Shown here piece after piece: positions 44,489-52,046 of a stretch of 64,000 bases of DNA. A program made the position numbers and the translations under genes. Position 1 is the stretch's first letter. Every line of letters begins with the position of its first letter. Source of the stretch: Herbiconiux sp. (GTDB lineage: Bacteria; Actinomycetota; Actinomycetes; Actinomycetales; Microbacteriaceae); NCBI RefSeq assembly GCF_023264855.1, contig NZ_JAHFUW010000003.1, positions 87,030 to 151,029 on the forward strand, given 5' to 3'. Below the pieces are notes generated by a model. It had not been told where the DNA came from. It saw only the letters and a list, made by a program, of their open reading frames with translations, and made no database searches.

Positions 44489-44530
44489 GTGACGAAGGAG
44501 TGCGCGTGGTGGAAGAGGTGCGCGTGGTGA
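44489..44530 (+). CDS. Possible 13-residue Trp/Cys-rich leader peptide
   Basis: GTG 44489 starts MTKECAWWKRCAW, ending at TGA 44528-44530, which overlaps the GTG (44527) of the alpha/beta hydrolase. Its start is six bases after a TAGTCT box, so it would be the leaderless first ORF of the transcript. Three Trp and two Cys in 13 codons and an internal near-repeat (CAWWKRCAW) are unusual. It could couple or attenuate hydrolase translation. It may also be chance, since the codons come from an 18-bp-spaced duplication of GTGCGCGTGGTG. Confidence 0.4.
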   Translation: MTKECAWWKRCAW

Positions 44531-45408
44531 CGGAATCCAACCGCATCGTCGAGATGCTCCGCGCGAACCCGATCGACTTCGCCGACGATCTGCTCGCGGT
44601 GCGAGCCCGCTTCCGGGCACTGCCCGGCGCCGAGGCTCCCACCGCGCCCGCCCGAGTGCAGGAGAGCACGCTGGGGGGTGTGCCTGTGATCGAGATCAGC
44701 AGCCCTGATGACGAGGGCGGGATCGTGGTGTTCGTGCACGCCGGCGGTTTCGTCGCCGGGTCGGCCCGCGGATCGCTGGCCCTCGCCGGCCGCATCGCCG
44801 CCGCCTGCCGCCGTCGGCTGGTCTCGGTCGACTACGCGCTGGCGCCCGAGCATCCGTTCCCCGCCGCGCGCGATCAGGTGGCGGCCGTGTTCGACGCCCT
44901 GGTGGCCGAGGGGGAGCATCCGAGCCGGATCGCGCTCGTGGGTGCCTCGGCGGGGGCGGGCCTCGCTCTGCAGTTCGTCGCTGCGCGCGGCGGTTCTGCC
45001 GCCGGCCCGGTGCCGGGCGCCCTCGCCGTGCTGTCACCCTTTGTCGACCTCGCCCTGACCGGCGGATCCATGACGGCCAACGCCGCCGACGACCCCTCCC
45101 TCACCCGAGCCGGGCTGGCCCGGTGCGCGCGCGATTACCTCGGTGGGCGGCCTTCGTCGGTCGCCGACGTGCTCGGCGCCCCGCTCGGCCACTTCCCGCC
45201 CACTCTCGTGCAGGTGGGCGGCCGCGAGATCCTGCTCGACGACTCGGTGCGGCTCGCCTCCGCGCTGGCAGCCGCCGGGGTCGAGGTGCGCTTCGAGAGC
45301 TGGTCCGGCCAGGTGCACGTCTTCCCCACCTTCGCCGCCGTGCTCGCCGAGGGCCGCGAAGCGATCGAGCGGATCGGCGAGTTCGTGCGCCGGTACGCCC
45401 CCGCTTGA
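44527..45408 (+). CDS. Alpha/beta hydrolase, hormone-sensitive-lipase family
   Basis: 293 residues if GTG 44527 is used (GGAAGAGG eight bases upstream and GTGA overlap with the leader ORF). In-frame GTGs at 44506, 44509 and 44524 are alternatives. HSL motifs: oxyanion HAGG (VFVHAGGFVAGS, where HGGG is usual), nucleophile GASAGAG, and a C-terminal His in GQVHVFP. Probably an esterase of the supercluster, divergent from the MBL hydrolase and 127 bases upstream of the 3-hydroxybenzoate hydroxylase operon. Confidence 0.85.
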   Translation: MTESNRIVEMLRANPIDFADDLLAVRARFRALPGAEAPTAPARVQESTLGGVPVIEISSPDDEGGIVVFVHAGGFVAGSARGSLALAGRIAAACRRRLVSVDYALAPEHPFPAARDQVAAVFDALVAEGEHPSRIALVGASAGAGLALQFVAARGGSAAGPVPGALAVLSPFVDLALTGGSMTANAADDPSLTRAGLARCARDYLGGRPSSVADVLGAPLGHFPPTLVQVGGREILLDDSVRLASALAAAGVEVRFESWSGQVHVFPTFAAVLAEGREAIERIGEFVRRYAPA

Positions 45409-45427
45409 GCGGACGAATCGCGAGTTT

Positions 45428-45445
45428 TTCTTCACGGCAGAAGAA
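45428..45445. promoter_or_regulatory. Candidate IclR box 4
   Basis: TTCTTC-ACGGCA-GAAGAA, perfect six-base arms, with the same arms and spacing as box 3. It lies about 90 bases upstream of the 3-hydroxybenzoate 6-hydroxylase start and just after the alpha/beta hydrolase stop. Confidence 0.55.
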
Positions 45446-45535
45446 TGTTGAGCCGTATTCCGTCTGGCGCAACGATTGACCAGACATCTCCGGTGCAACC
45501 GCCGGATGCTCACCGTCGAGTGAAGGACATCGGAC

Positions 45536-46768
45536 ATGACAACGCTTTCAGCCCAGAGGGTGACGATCGTCGGTGGCGGTATGGGGGGTCTCGCCTCCGC
45601 GCTGGTGCTGCGCCGGCAGGGCGCCCAGGTCACCCTGTTCGAGCACGCGCCCGCGTTCGGCGAGGTGGGCGCCGGCATCCAGCTCGGCCCGAACGCCACC
45701 CGCATCCTGCGCGAGTGGGGCCTGCTCGACGAGGTGATCGCGCGGGGCTTCCGCCCTGAGAACCTGGTGCTGAAGGATGCGGTCACCGGTCACGTGCTCA
45801 CCAAGCAGAGCCTCGGCGCCGACTTCGTGGCCCGTTACGGCGCGCCGTACCTCGTGATCCACCGCAGCGACCTGCACGCCATCCTGCTCGAGGCGGCCGA
45901 GCGCGAAGGCGTGGAGCTGCTCGTCGACAGTCACGTCGAGAGCATCGTCGATGACGGGGGAGAGGTGCTGGTCACCCTGGCCGGGGGCCGGGAGCACCGC
46001 TCCGACGCCGTGCTCGCCGCCGACGGGCTGGCCTCGCTCACCCGCGACGCGATCGTGGGCGACGGCCCCGTGGCATCCGGCTACGTCGCCTACCGGGGCA
46101 CGCTGCCCGAGACCGGTGGGCACGGCGCCGACGTGGTGGCCTGGCTCGGCCCGCACTGCCACTTCGTGCAGTACCCGCTGCGCCGGGGCGAGATGCTGAA
46201 CATGGTCGCGGTGTTCCGCTCGCCGGCGTTCCTGCGCGGCGAGGCCGAGTGGGGCGGGGTCGACGAGCTCGACGCCGCCTACGCCGAGTGCTCGCCCGAG
46301 GTGCAGCAGGCCGTGCAGCACCTCTGGCGCGACCGCCGCTGGCCGATGTACGACCGCGAGCCCACCGAGAACTGGGGCGAGGGCCGGGTCAGCCTGATCG
46401 GCGACGCCGCGCATCCGATGCTGCAGTACCTCGCCCAGGGCGCCTGTCAGGCCTTCGAAGACGCCGACGCCCTCGACCTGTATGCGGCCCGCACCCCCGG
46501 TGACTGGCCGACGACGTTCTCCGCGCTCGCCGCCGCGCGGCAGCCCCGCACCGCCCGGGTGCAGCGCACCGCCCGGGTGTGGGGCGAGATCTGGCACGTC
46601 GACGGTGTGGGCCGGGTGCTGCGCAACGAGCTGCTCGAGCACCGCGACCTGACCGACTACCGCTACCTCGACTGGCTGTACGGTCGATCGCGGGACGACG
46701 CCGGCGCTCCGGCCCTCGGTGACGAGGCCGTGCGCCACGAACAGCGCCACCAGGAGGCTGCACGATGA
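45536..46768 (+). CDS. FAD-dependent 3-hydroxybenzoate 6-hydroxylase
   Basis: 410 residues. Class A flavin hydroxylase: GGGMGG near the N-terminus, DG motif in ADGLASLTRD, GD motif in LIGDAAHPMLQYLAQGACQAFEDA. The whole sequence tracks the Rhodococcus 3-hydroxybenzoate 6-hydroxylase as I remember it (FGEVGAGIQLGPN, CHFVQYPLRRGEMLNMVAVF, RRWPMYDREPTENW). Converts 3-hydroxybenzoate, NAD(P)H and O2 to gentisate. The gentisate ring-cleavage genes are at 58.9-61.6 kb. First gene of a nine-gene plus-strand series; ATGA overlap with the aldehyde dehydrogenase. Confidence 0.9.
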   Translation: MTTLSAQRVTIVGGGMGGLASALVLRRQGAQVTLFEHAPAFGEVGAGIQLGPNATRILREWGLLDEVIARGFRPENLVLKDAVTGHVLTKQSLGADFVARYGAPYLVIHRSDLHAILLEAAEREGVELLVDSHVESIVDDGGEVLVTLAGGREHRSDAVLAADGLASLTRDAIVGDGPVASGYVAYRGTLPETGGHGADVVAWLGPHCHFVQYPLRRGEMLNMVAVFRSPAFLRGEAEWGGVDELDAAYAECSPEVQQAVQHLWRDRRWPMYDREPTENWGEGRVSLIGDAAHPMLQYLAQGACQAFEDADALDLYAARTPGDWPTTFSALAAARQPRTARVQRTARVWGEIWHVDGVGRVLRNELLEHRDLTDYRYLDWLYGRSRDDAGAPALGDEAVRHEQRHQEAAR

Positions 46769-48246
46769 CCGACCTCTCCATCCGCCCCGGAACCGCGCAC
46801 GACGCCGTTCGCGACCGCGAGTGGCGCCTGCTGATCGGCGGCGCGCTGCGGCCCGCCTCCGAGGGGCGCACCTACGACCGGGTCAGCCCGTTCACCCGCG
46901 AGACGATCGCGCGGGTTCCGGATGCCGGCCCGAGCGATGTCGACGACGCGGTCGAAGCGGCCTGGGCCGCCCGCCGCGAATGGCGCCTCACGCCCGTTCC
47001 GCAGCGCGCCGCCCTCGTGGCCCGCGCCGCCGACCTGATCCAGGAGCACGGCGAAGAACTCGCCTACCTCGACTCGATCGACGCGGGTTCACCCCTGATC
47101 AACTCGCGGATGGACGTGCAGCTCACGCTCTCGCACGGCCGCCTGTTCGCGGGCATCGCCCTGGAGATGAAGGGCACCACGGTTCCGGCCAGCGCCGGCC
47201 TGCACCTCACGGTGCGCGAGCCCGTCGGCGTCGTGGTGCGCATCGTGCCGTTCAACCACCCGCTGATGTTCGCCGGCAAGGTGTTCGCGCCGCTGATCGC
47301 AGGGAACCCCACCATCCTGAAGCCGCCGGAGGTCGCTCCGCTCTCGGCGCTGCGCCTCGGCGAGCTGCTGCAGGAGGTGTTCCCGCCCGGTGTGCTGCAG
47401 GTCGTCGTGGGCGACGGCCCCGCCGTTCCCGACCGGCTCGTACGCCACCCCAAGGTGCGCCGCATCGGCTTCATCGGCTCGGAGCGCACCGGTATGGCCA
47501 TCCAGCGGGCGGCGGCCGAATCCGGCATCAAGGAGGTCTCGCTCGAACTCGGCGGCAAGAACGCCATGGTCGTGTTCGACGACGCCGATCTCGAGGCCGC
47601 GGCCCAGGGCGCCATCGCCGGCATGAACTTCACCTGGTCGGGCCAGAGCTGCGGATCGAACTCGCGGCTGCTCGTGCAGCGTTCGGTGCACGACGCGTTG
47701 GTGGAGAGGATCGCGGCCAAGCTCGCCGACCACAAGCTCGGCGACCCGCTCGACCCGGATTCCCGGCAGGGCACCATGATCAACGAGGCCCAGTACCGCA
47801 AGGTGATGGGCTACCTCGACACCGCTCGCGCGGAAGGCGCCACCGTGGTCACCGGCGGGGGCAAGCCCGACGGTGCCGAGTTCGAGAGGGGCCTGTTCAT
47901 CGCGCCGACCGTGCTCACCGGCATCGACATGACCAAGACGGTGGCGCGCGAGGAGATCTTCGGGCCCGTGCTCTCGGTCATCCCCTTCGACGACGAGGAG
48001 GAGGCGCTGGCCATCGCCAACGACTCCGAGTACGGCCTCACCGCGAGCATCTGGACCAAGGACGTCTCGCGCGCCCTGCGCCTCGGCCACGAGATCGAGG
48101 CCGGCTTCGTGTGGGTGAACGACTCCTCGAAGCACTTCCCGAACGTGCCCTACGGCGGCGTGAAGGCCTCCGGCATGGGCCGCGAGGAGAGCATGGAGGA
48201 GCTGCTCAGCTACACGGCCCTCAAGTCGATCAACATCGCGTACTGA
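46765..48246 (+). CDS. NAD(P)-dependent aldehyde dehydrogenase
   Basis: 493 residues. Catalytic Cys C296 in WSGQSCGSN and general-base Glu E261 in SLELGGKNA; substrate entry and cofactor regions are normal (IVPFNHPLMFAGK, GPVLSVIPF). Oxidises an aldehyde to its acid. Next to the 3-hydroxybenzoate hydroxylase, the most economical substrate is 3-hydroxybenzaldehyde, but this is inference. The start overlaps the hydroxylase stop. Confidence 0.93.
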   Translation: MTDLSIRPGTAHDAVRDREWRLLIGGALRPASEGRTYDRVSPFTRETIARVPDAGPSDVDDAVEAAWAARREWRLTPVPQRAALVARAADLIQEHGEELAYLDSIDAGSPLINSRMDVQLTLSHGRLFAGIALEMKGTTVPASAGLHLTVREPVGVVVRIVPFNHPLMFAGKVFAPLIAGNPTILKPPEVAPLSALRLGELLQEVFPPGVLQVVVGDGPAVPDRLVRHPKVRRIGFIGSERTGMAIQRAAAESGIKEVSLELGGKNAMVVFDDADLEAAAQGAIAGMNFTWSGQSCGSNSRLLVQRSVHDALVERIAAKLADHKLGDPLDPDSRQGTMINEAQYRKVMGYLDTARAEGATVVTGGGKPDGAEFERGLFIAPTVLTGIDMTKTVAREEIFGPVLSVIPFDDEEEALAIANDSEYGLTASIWTKDVSRALRLGHEIEAGFVWVNDSSKHFPNVPYGGVKASGMGREESMEELLSYTALKSINIAY

Positions 48247-48311
48247 TCCGGCGCCACCTCGCGAGCCCGACGATTCACGAGCTGCCGATTAATTTTAGGG
48301 AAGAGAAGAAG

Positions 48312-49067
48312 ATGTCATACCAAGGACTGGACACCAAGGTCGTCGTCGTCACCGGCGCCGCCCAGGGCATCGGCGCCGCCTACGTGCGCCGCCTGGTGCA
48401 GGAGGGCGCGACCGTGATCGCCGCCGACCGCAACCTCGAGGGCGTCGAGGCGCTCGCCGCCGAACTCGGCGAGACGGTCGTGCCGATGGCGATCGACGTC
48501 GCCTCGGCCGAGTCGTGCCGTGCCCTCGCGGATGCCGCGATGGAGCGCTTCGGCCGCGTCGACGGCCTGATCAACAACGCCGCCATCTTCTCCACCATCG
48601 CGATGCATCCGTTCTGGGAGATCCCGGAGAAGGACTGGGACGCGATCATGGCCGTGAACATCAAGGGCCCCTGGCTGGTCACCACCGCCCTGCTCGAGGC
48701 GCTGAAGGCCTCGGGTCGCGCGAGCATCGTGAACATCGGCTCGGATGCCGTTCTGCTGGGAAGGACGGAGTACCTGCACTACATCGCGTCGAAGGGTGCG
48801 GTGACGGCCATGACCTTCTCGAGCTCGAAGGAGCTCGGCGGCTTCGGCGTTCGGGTCAACACGCTCTCGCCCGGCCCGGTGTACACCGAGGTCTCCCGCG
48901 AGACCGTCACCGAGGCGCAGCGCGAGGCCATGCTCGCCCGGCAGGCCGTGCCGCGCACCGCCGGCCCCGACGACATGACGAGCCTCGCCGCCTTCCTGCT
49001 GTCCGACGACAGCGGGTACATCTCGGGGCAGACCATCTCGGTCAACGGCGGGCTGGTGCATCGATGA
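48312..49067 (+). CDS. SDR-family oxidoreductase
   Basis: 251 residues from ATG 48312 (GGGAAGAGAAGAAG upstream). Classical SDR: VTGAAQGIGAA, NNAAI, Ser in IVNIGSDA, Y and K in YIASK, and GPVYTEVS. Probably oxidises an alcohol to a ketone or aldehyde with NAD+. Located between the aldehyde dehydrogenase (65-base gap) and the aldolase (ATGA overlap). It could make the ketone substrate of the HyuAB-type carboxylase or of the BVMO. Confidence 0.9.
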   Translation: MSYQGLDTKVVVVTGAAQGIGAAYVRRLVQEGATVIAADRNLEGVEALAAELGETVVPMAIDVASAESCRALADAAMERFGRVDGLINNAAIFSTIAMHPFWEIPEKDWDAIMAVNIKGPWLVTTALLEALKASGRASIVNIGSDAVLLGRTEYLHYIASKGAVTAMTFSSSKELGGFGVRVNTLSPGPVYTEVSRETVTEAQREAMLARQAVPRTAGPDDMTSLAAFLLSDDSGYISGQTISVNGGLVHR

Positions 49068-49786
49068 GCGGCGACACCCCCGGGAGCGGCAGCTCCGCAA
49101 CCGACATCCGCACGATCGTCTCGCTCTCCTCCCGCATCCTCGGCGGCGCCGACCAGGGCGACTTCATCTGGGGCCACGGCTCCGCGCGCGATCCTGAGGG
49201 CCGGGGCGTGTGGATCAAGGAGAGCGGGATCGGGTTGGCCGAGGTCGGCCCCGACCGCGTGCACCTGGTGTCGCCCGAGGGCGAGGTGCTCGAAGGCTCG
49301 GCCGGCCCGCGGCACATCGAGTACCCGATCCACACCGAGATCATGGCGGCCCGCCCCGACGTGGGCGGCGTGGTGCACACGCACTCGCCGCACGCCATCG
49401 CGCTCGCCGCCGCCGGCGTCGAGCTGCTGCCGGTCAGTCACGCCGCGACGCACTTCGTGCCGCCGCAGGTTCCGCGCTTCACCCAGACCGCCAACCTCAT
49501 CCGCACCCGCGAGCTGGGGGCGGCGCTCGCCGAGACCCTGGGATCCGGCTCGAACGCCGTGTTCCTGGTGAACCACGGCATCGTCACCGTCGGCCCCGAC
49601 CTGCAGACCGCCACCGTGTCGGCGCTGCTGCTCGAGGCCGCGGCCCAGCAGCAGCTGCTCACCATGGGCTTCGGCGGCCCCACCTCGTGGTCGGACGACG
49701 AGGAGGCGCTCGCCAAGCGCGAGATCATCTACAGCCCCGCCGCCCTGCACACCGTGTGGGACCACCTGGTGCGCCGCCTGACCTGA
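49064..49786 (+). CDS. Class II aldolase/adducin-family protein
   Basis: 240 residues. Zinc-site pattern of the AraD/FucA family: H.H in [11 protein letters not shown] and a downstream His in FLVNHGIVTVG. The acidic residue in the HTEIMAARPDV segment is typical. It may catalyse a retro-aldol, epimerase or decarboxylase-like step on a hydroxy-keto acid. It is unrelated to arabinose use, which has its own AraD domain at 33131. Coupled to the SDR by ATGA. Confidence 0.87.
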   Translation: MSGDTPGSGSSATDIRTIVSLSSRILGGADQGDFIWGHGSARDPEGRGVWIKESGIGLAEVGPDRVHLVSPEGEVLEGSAGPRHIEYPIHTEIMAARPDVGGVVHTHSPHAIALAAAGVELLPVSHAATHFVPPQVPRFTQTANLIRTRELGAALAETLGSGSNAVFLVNHGIVTVGPDLQTATVSALLLEAAAQQQLLTMGFGGPTSWSDDEEALAKREIIYSPAALHTVWDHLVRRLT

Positions 49787-49787
49787 T

Positions 49788-49859
49788 CCACCACCACCGA
49801 ACGCACCACCCCTCACCGAACGCACCACCCTTCACCGAATGCACCACCCTCACCGAACG
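49788..49859 (+). repeat. Tandem ~19-bp repeat in the hyuA leader
   Basis: One partial and three full units of the form CACCACCCYTCACCGAAYG (49788-49803, 49804-49822, 49823-49841, 49842-49859; the last is 18 bp). They fill the gap between the aldolase stop and the AAAGGAG ribosome site of the HyuA-like gene. Unstructured and G-poor on the mRNA strand, it may act as a spacer or variable-number repeat. Confidence 0.8.
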
Positions 49860-49874
49860 CAAAGGAGCGTCACC

Positions 49875-52046
49875 ATGGGATACGTCATCGGAGTCGACGT
49901 GGGAGGCACCTTCACGGATGCCGTCCTCGCCGACGACCACGGCAACATCGTCGGGGCGAAGGCCCCCTCCACCCCGCCGGACTACTCGGAGGGCGTGATC
50001 GACGTGCTGCGGGTGCTCGCCGAGCAGCTCGAGATCCCGCTCGACGCGATGCTCGCCGACACCCGGCACATCGCACACGGCACCACCTCGTCGCTGAACG
50101 CCCTGGTGATGGGCAACGTGCCGCCCGTGGGCTTCCTCACCACTCGCGGCCACGGCGACTCGATCTACATCATGAACGTGGAGGGCCGTTACCTGGGCAG
50201 CTCGCCGGAGCAGCTGCAGAGCGTGATGACCCAGTCCAAGTCGCACGGCCTGATCCCCAAGCACCACACCTTCGAGGTCACCGAGCGGGTCGACCGCGAC
50301 GGCAACGTGGTGGTGGCGCTCGACGAGCAGAACGTGCGCGAGGCGGTGCAGGCCATCCTCGACCAGGGCATCACCGCCATCGCGGTGTCACTGCTGTGGT
50401 CGTTCCGCAACGACGCGCACGAGCGCCGTATCCGCGAGATCGTGCAGGAGCTGGCCCCCGGCACCTTCGTGTCGCTGTCGTCGGAGGTGAGCCCGCGCAT
50501 CCGTGAGTTCGCCCGCAGCGCCACCACCATCATGAGCACGCAGATCGGCCCGGGGCTCGCGCACTACCTCGAGAACCTCGAGGGCACCCTGCGCGAGAAC
50601 GGCCTCCGCGGCCCGCTGCTGGTGATGCAGAGCAACGGCGGCGCGATCGTGGCGGGCGAGGCCCCGGCCACCGCCATCAGCACGGTGGGCTCGGTGCTGA
50701 CCGGCGGCGTGGTGGGTGCGGTGGCGCTCGGCAAGCAGCTCGGGCACCGCAACGTGGTGGCGACAGATGTCGGCGGCACGACGTTCCTGGTGGGTCTCGT
50801 GGTCGACGGCGAACCGGTGCGCTCCTCCGGCACCGTCATCAACCACCACCCCGTGAACGTGCCGACCCTCGAGGTGCACGCCATCGGATCCGGCGGCGGC
50901 GCCATCGCCTGGATCGACCAGGGCGGCAACCTGCAGGTGGGCCCGAAGAGCGCGCAGGCCGTGCCCGGCCCCGCGTGCTACGGCCAGGGCGGCACCGAGC
51001 CCACCAACACCGACGCCAACCTGGTGCTCGGCATCCTGCCGGCGAGCGGCCTGCTCGGTGGGCGCAAGGGCCTCGACCTCGAGAAGGCCCGCGAGGCCAT
51101 CCGCACCCGCATCGCCGAACCGCTCGGCTTGTCGATCGAGGATGCGGCGGCCGCCATCTACGCGGTGCAGAACGCCCAGACCGGCGACCTGCTGCGCAAG
51201 ACCGTGGTCGAGGCCGGCCACGACCCGCGCGACTTCGTGCTCTACGCCTTCGGCGGCGCCGGCCCCGCGAACTGCGCCGCCTATGCCGCGGAGCTCGGCG
51301 TCAGCGAGGTGGTGGTGCCGCTGGGGCCCGTGGCCTCGGCGTTCTCGGCCTACGGCCTGGCCACGAGCGACATCGTGCTCGCCGCCGAGCTCTCCGACCC
51401 CGTGACCCTCCCGGCCGATCCGGCCAAGGTCGAACGCAACTTCCAGGGCCTGGAGCGCCGGGTGCTCGAGTCGCTCGAACGCCAGGGCATCACCTTCGAG
51501 AGCGTGCAGCTGCACCGCGAGCTCGACATGCGCTTCGCGATGCAGCTCGCCGAGCTGCCGATCGAGGTGGCGTCTCCGGTGACCGAGGAGGAGCTGACCG
51601 TGGCCGCGCATCGCTTCGAGCACCGCTACGAAGAGCTGTTCGGCGCCGGATCGGGCTTCGCCGCCGCCGGTGTGCAGGCCATCACCTACCGGGTGCGTGC
51701 GGTCGGCACGCTGCCGATCAGTCTCGAGCTGCCGCTGATCGACGAGGGCGAGTCGAGCGATCCGTCCGTCGCCGCGATCGACAGCCGGCCCGTTCGGCTC
51801 GATTCCTCGGGCTTCACGCAGACCCCGATCTACGACTACACCCGCCTGCGCGCGGGCCACCACATCCAGGGCCCCGCCATCGTGCAGGTGCCCACCACCA
51901 CCGTCGTCGTGCCGGGCGGTATGAGCGGCACGGTCGATGCCCGTGGCAACCTCCTGATCGCCACCGGGGTTCGCCCCGACGAGCCGGCCGGCACCCGCCA
52001 CGCCACCACCGAACGCACCGCCATCCTGAACGGAGCCGTCTCATGA
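49875..52046 (+). CDS. HyuA/oxoprolinase-type ATPase subunit of a carboxylase or hydantoinase
   Basis: 723 residues from ATG 49875 with AAAGGAG upstream. Hydantoinase A/oxoprolinase family, with actin-like ATP-binding motifs VGGTFTDAVL near the N-terminus and DVGGTTFLVGL at about 300, and YAFGGAGP later. The same fold forms the beta subunit of acetone carboxylase (AcxA/AcxB system). ATGA overlap with the HyuB-type gene means a 1:1 complex. The neighbour's zinc domain favours a ketone carboxylase over a hydantoinase or oxoprolinase. Confidence 0.9.
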   Translation: MGYVIGVDVGGTFTDAVLADDHGNIVGAKAPSTPPDYSEGVIDVLRVLAEQLEIPLDAMLADTRHIAHGTTSSLNALVMGNVPPVGFLTTRGHGDSIYIMNVEGRYLGSSPEQLQSVMTQSKSHGLIPKHHTFEVTERVDRDGNVVVALDEQNVREAVQAILDQGITAIAVSLLWSFRNDAHERRIREIVQELAPGTFVSLSSEVSPRIREFARSATTIMSTQIGPGLAHYLENLEGTLRENGLRGPLLVMQSNGGAIVAGEAPATAISTVGSVLTGGVVGAVALGKQLGHRNVVATDVGGTTFLVGLVVDGEPVRSSGTVINHHPVNVPTLEVHAIGSGGGAIAWIDQGGNLQVGPKSAQAVPGPACYGQGGTEPTNTDANLVLGILPASGLLGGRKGLDLEKAREAIRTRIAEPLGLSIEDAAAAIYAVQNAQTGDLLRKTVVEAGHDPRDFVLYAFGGAGPANCAAYAAELGVSEVVVPLGPVASAFSAYGLATSDIVLAAELSDPVTLPADPAKVERNFQGLERRVLESLERQGITFESVQLHRELDMRFAMQLAELPIEVASPVTEEELTVAAHRFEHRYEELFGAGSGFAAAGVQAITYRVRAVGTLPISLELPLIDEGESSDPSVAAIDSRPVRLDSSGFTQTPIYDYTRLRAGHHIQGPAIVQVPTTTVVVPGGMSGTVDARGNLLIATGVRPDEPAGTRHATTERTAILNGAVS

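Noticed and set aside
49064..49786. A stand-alone AraD epimerase for the arabinose pathway
   Set aside because: It is 14 kb away in an aromatic operon, and the arabinose operon has its own AraD domain fused to AraB.
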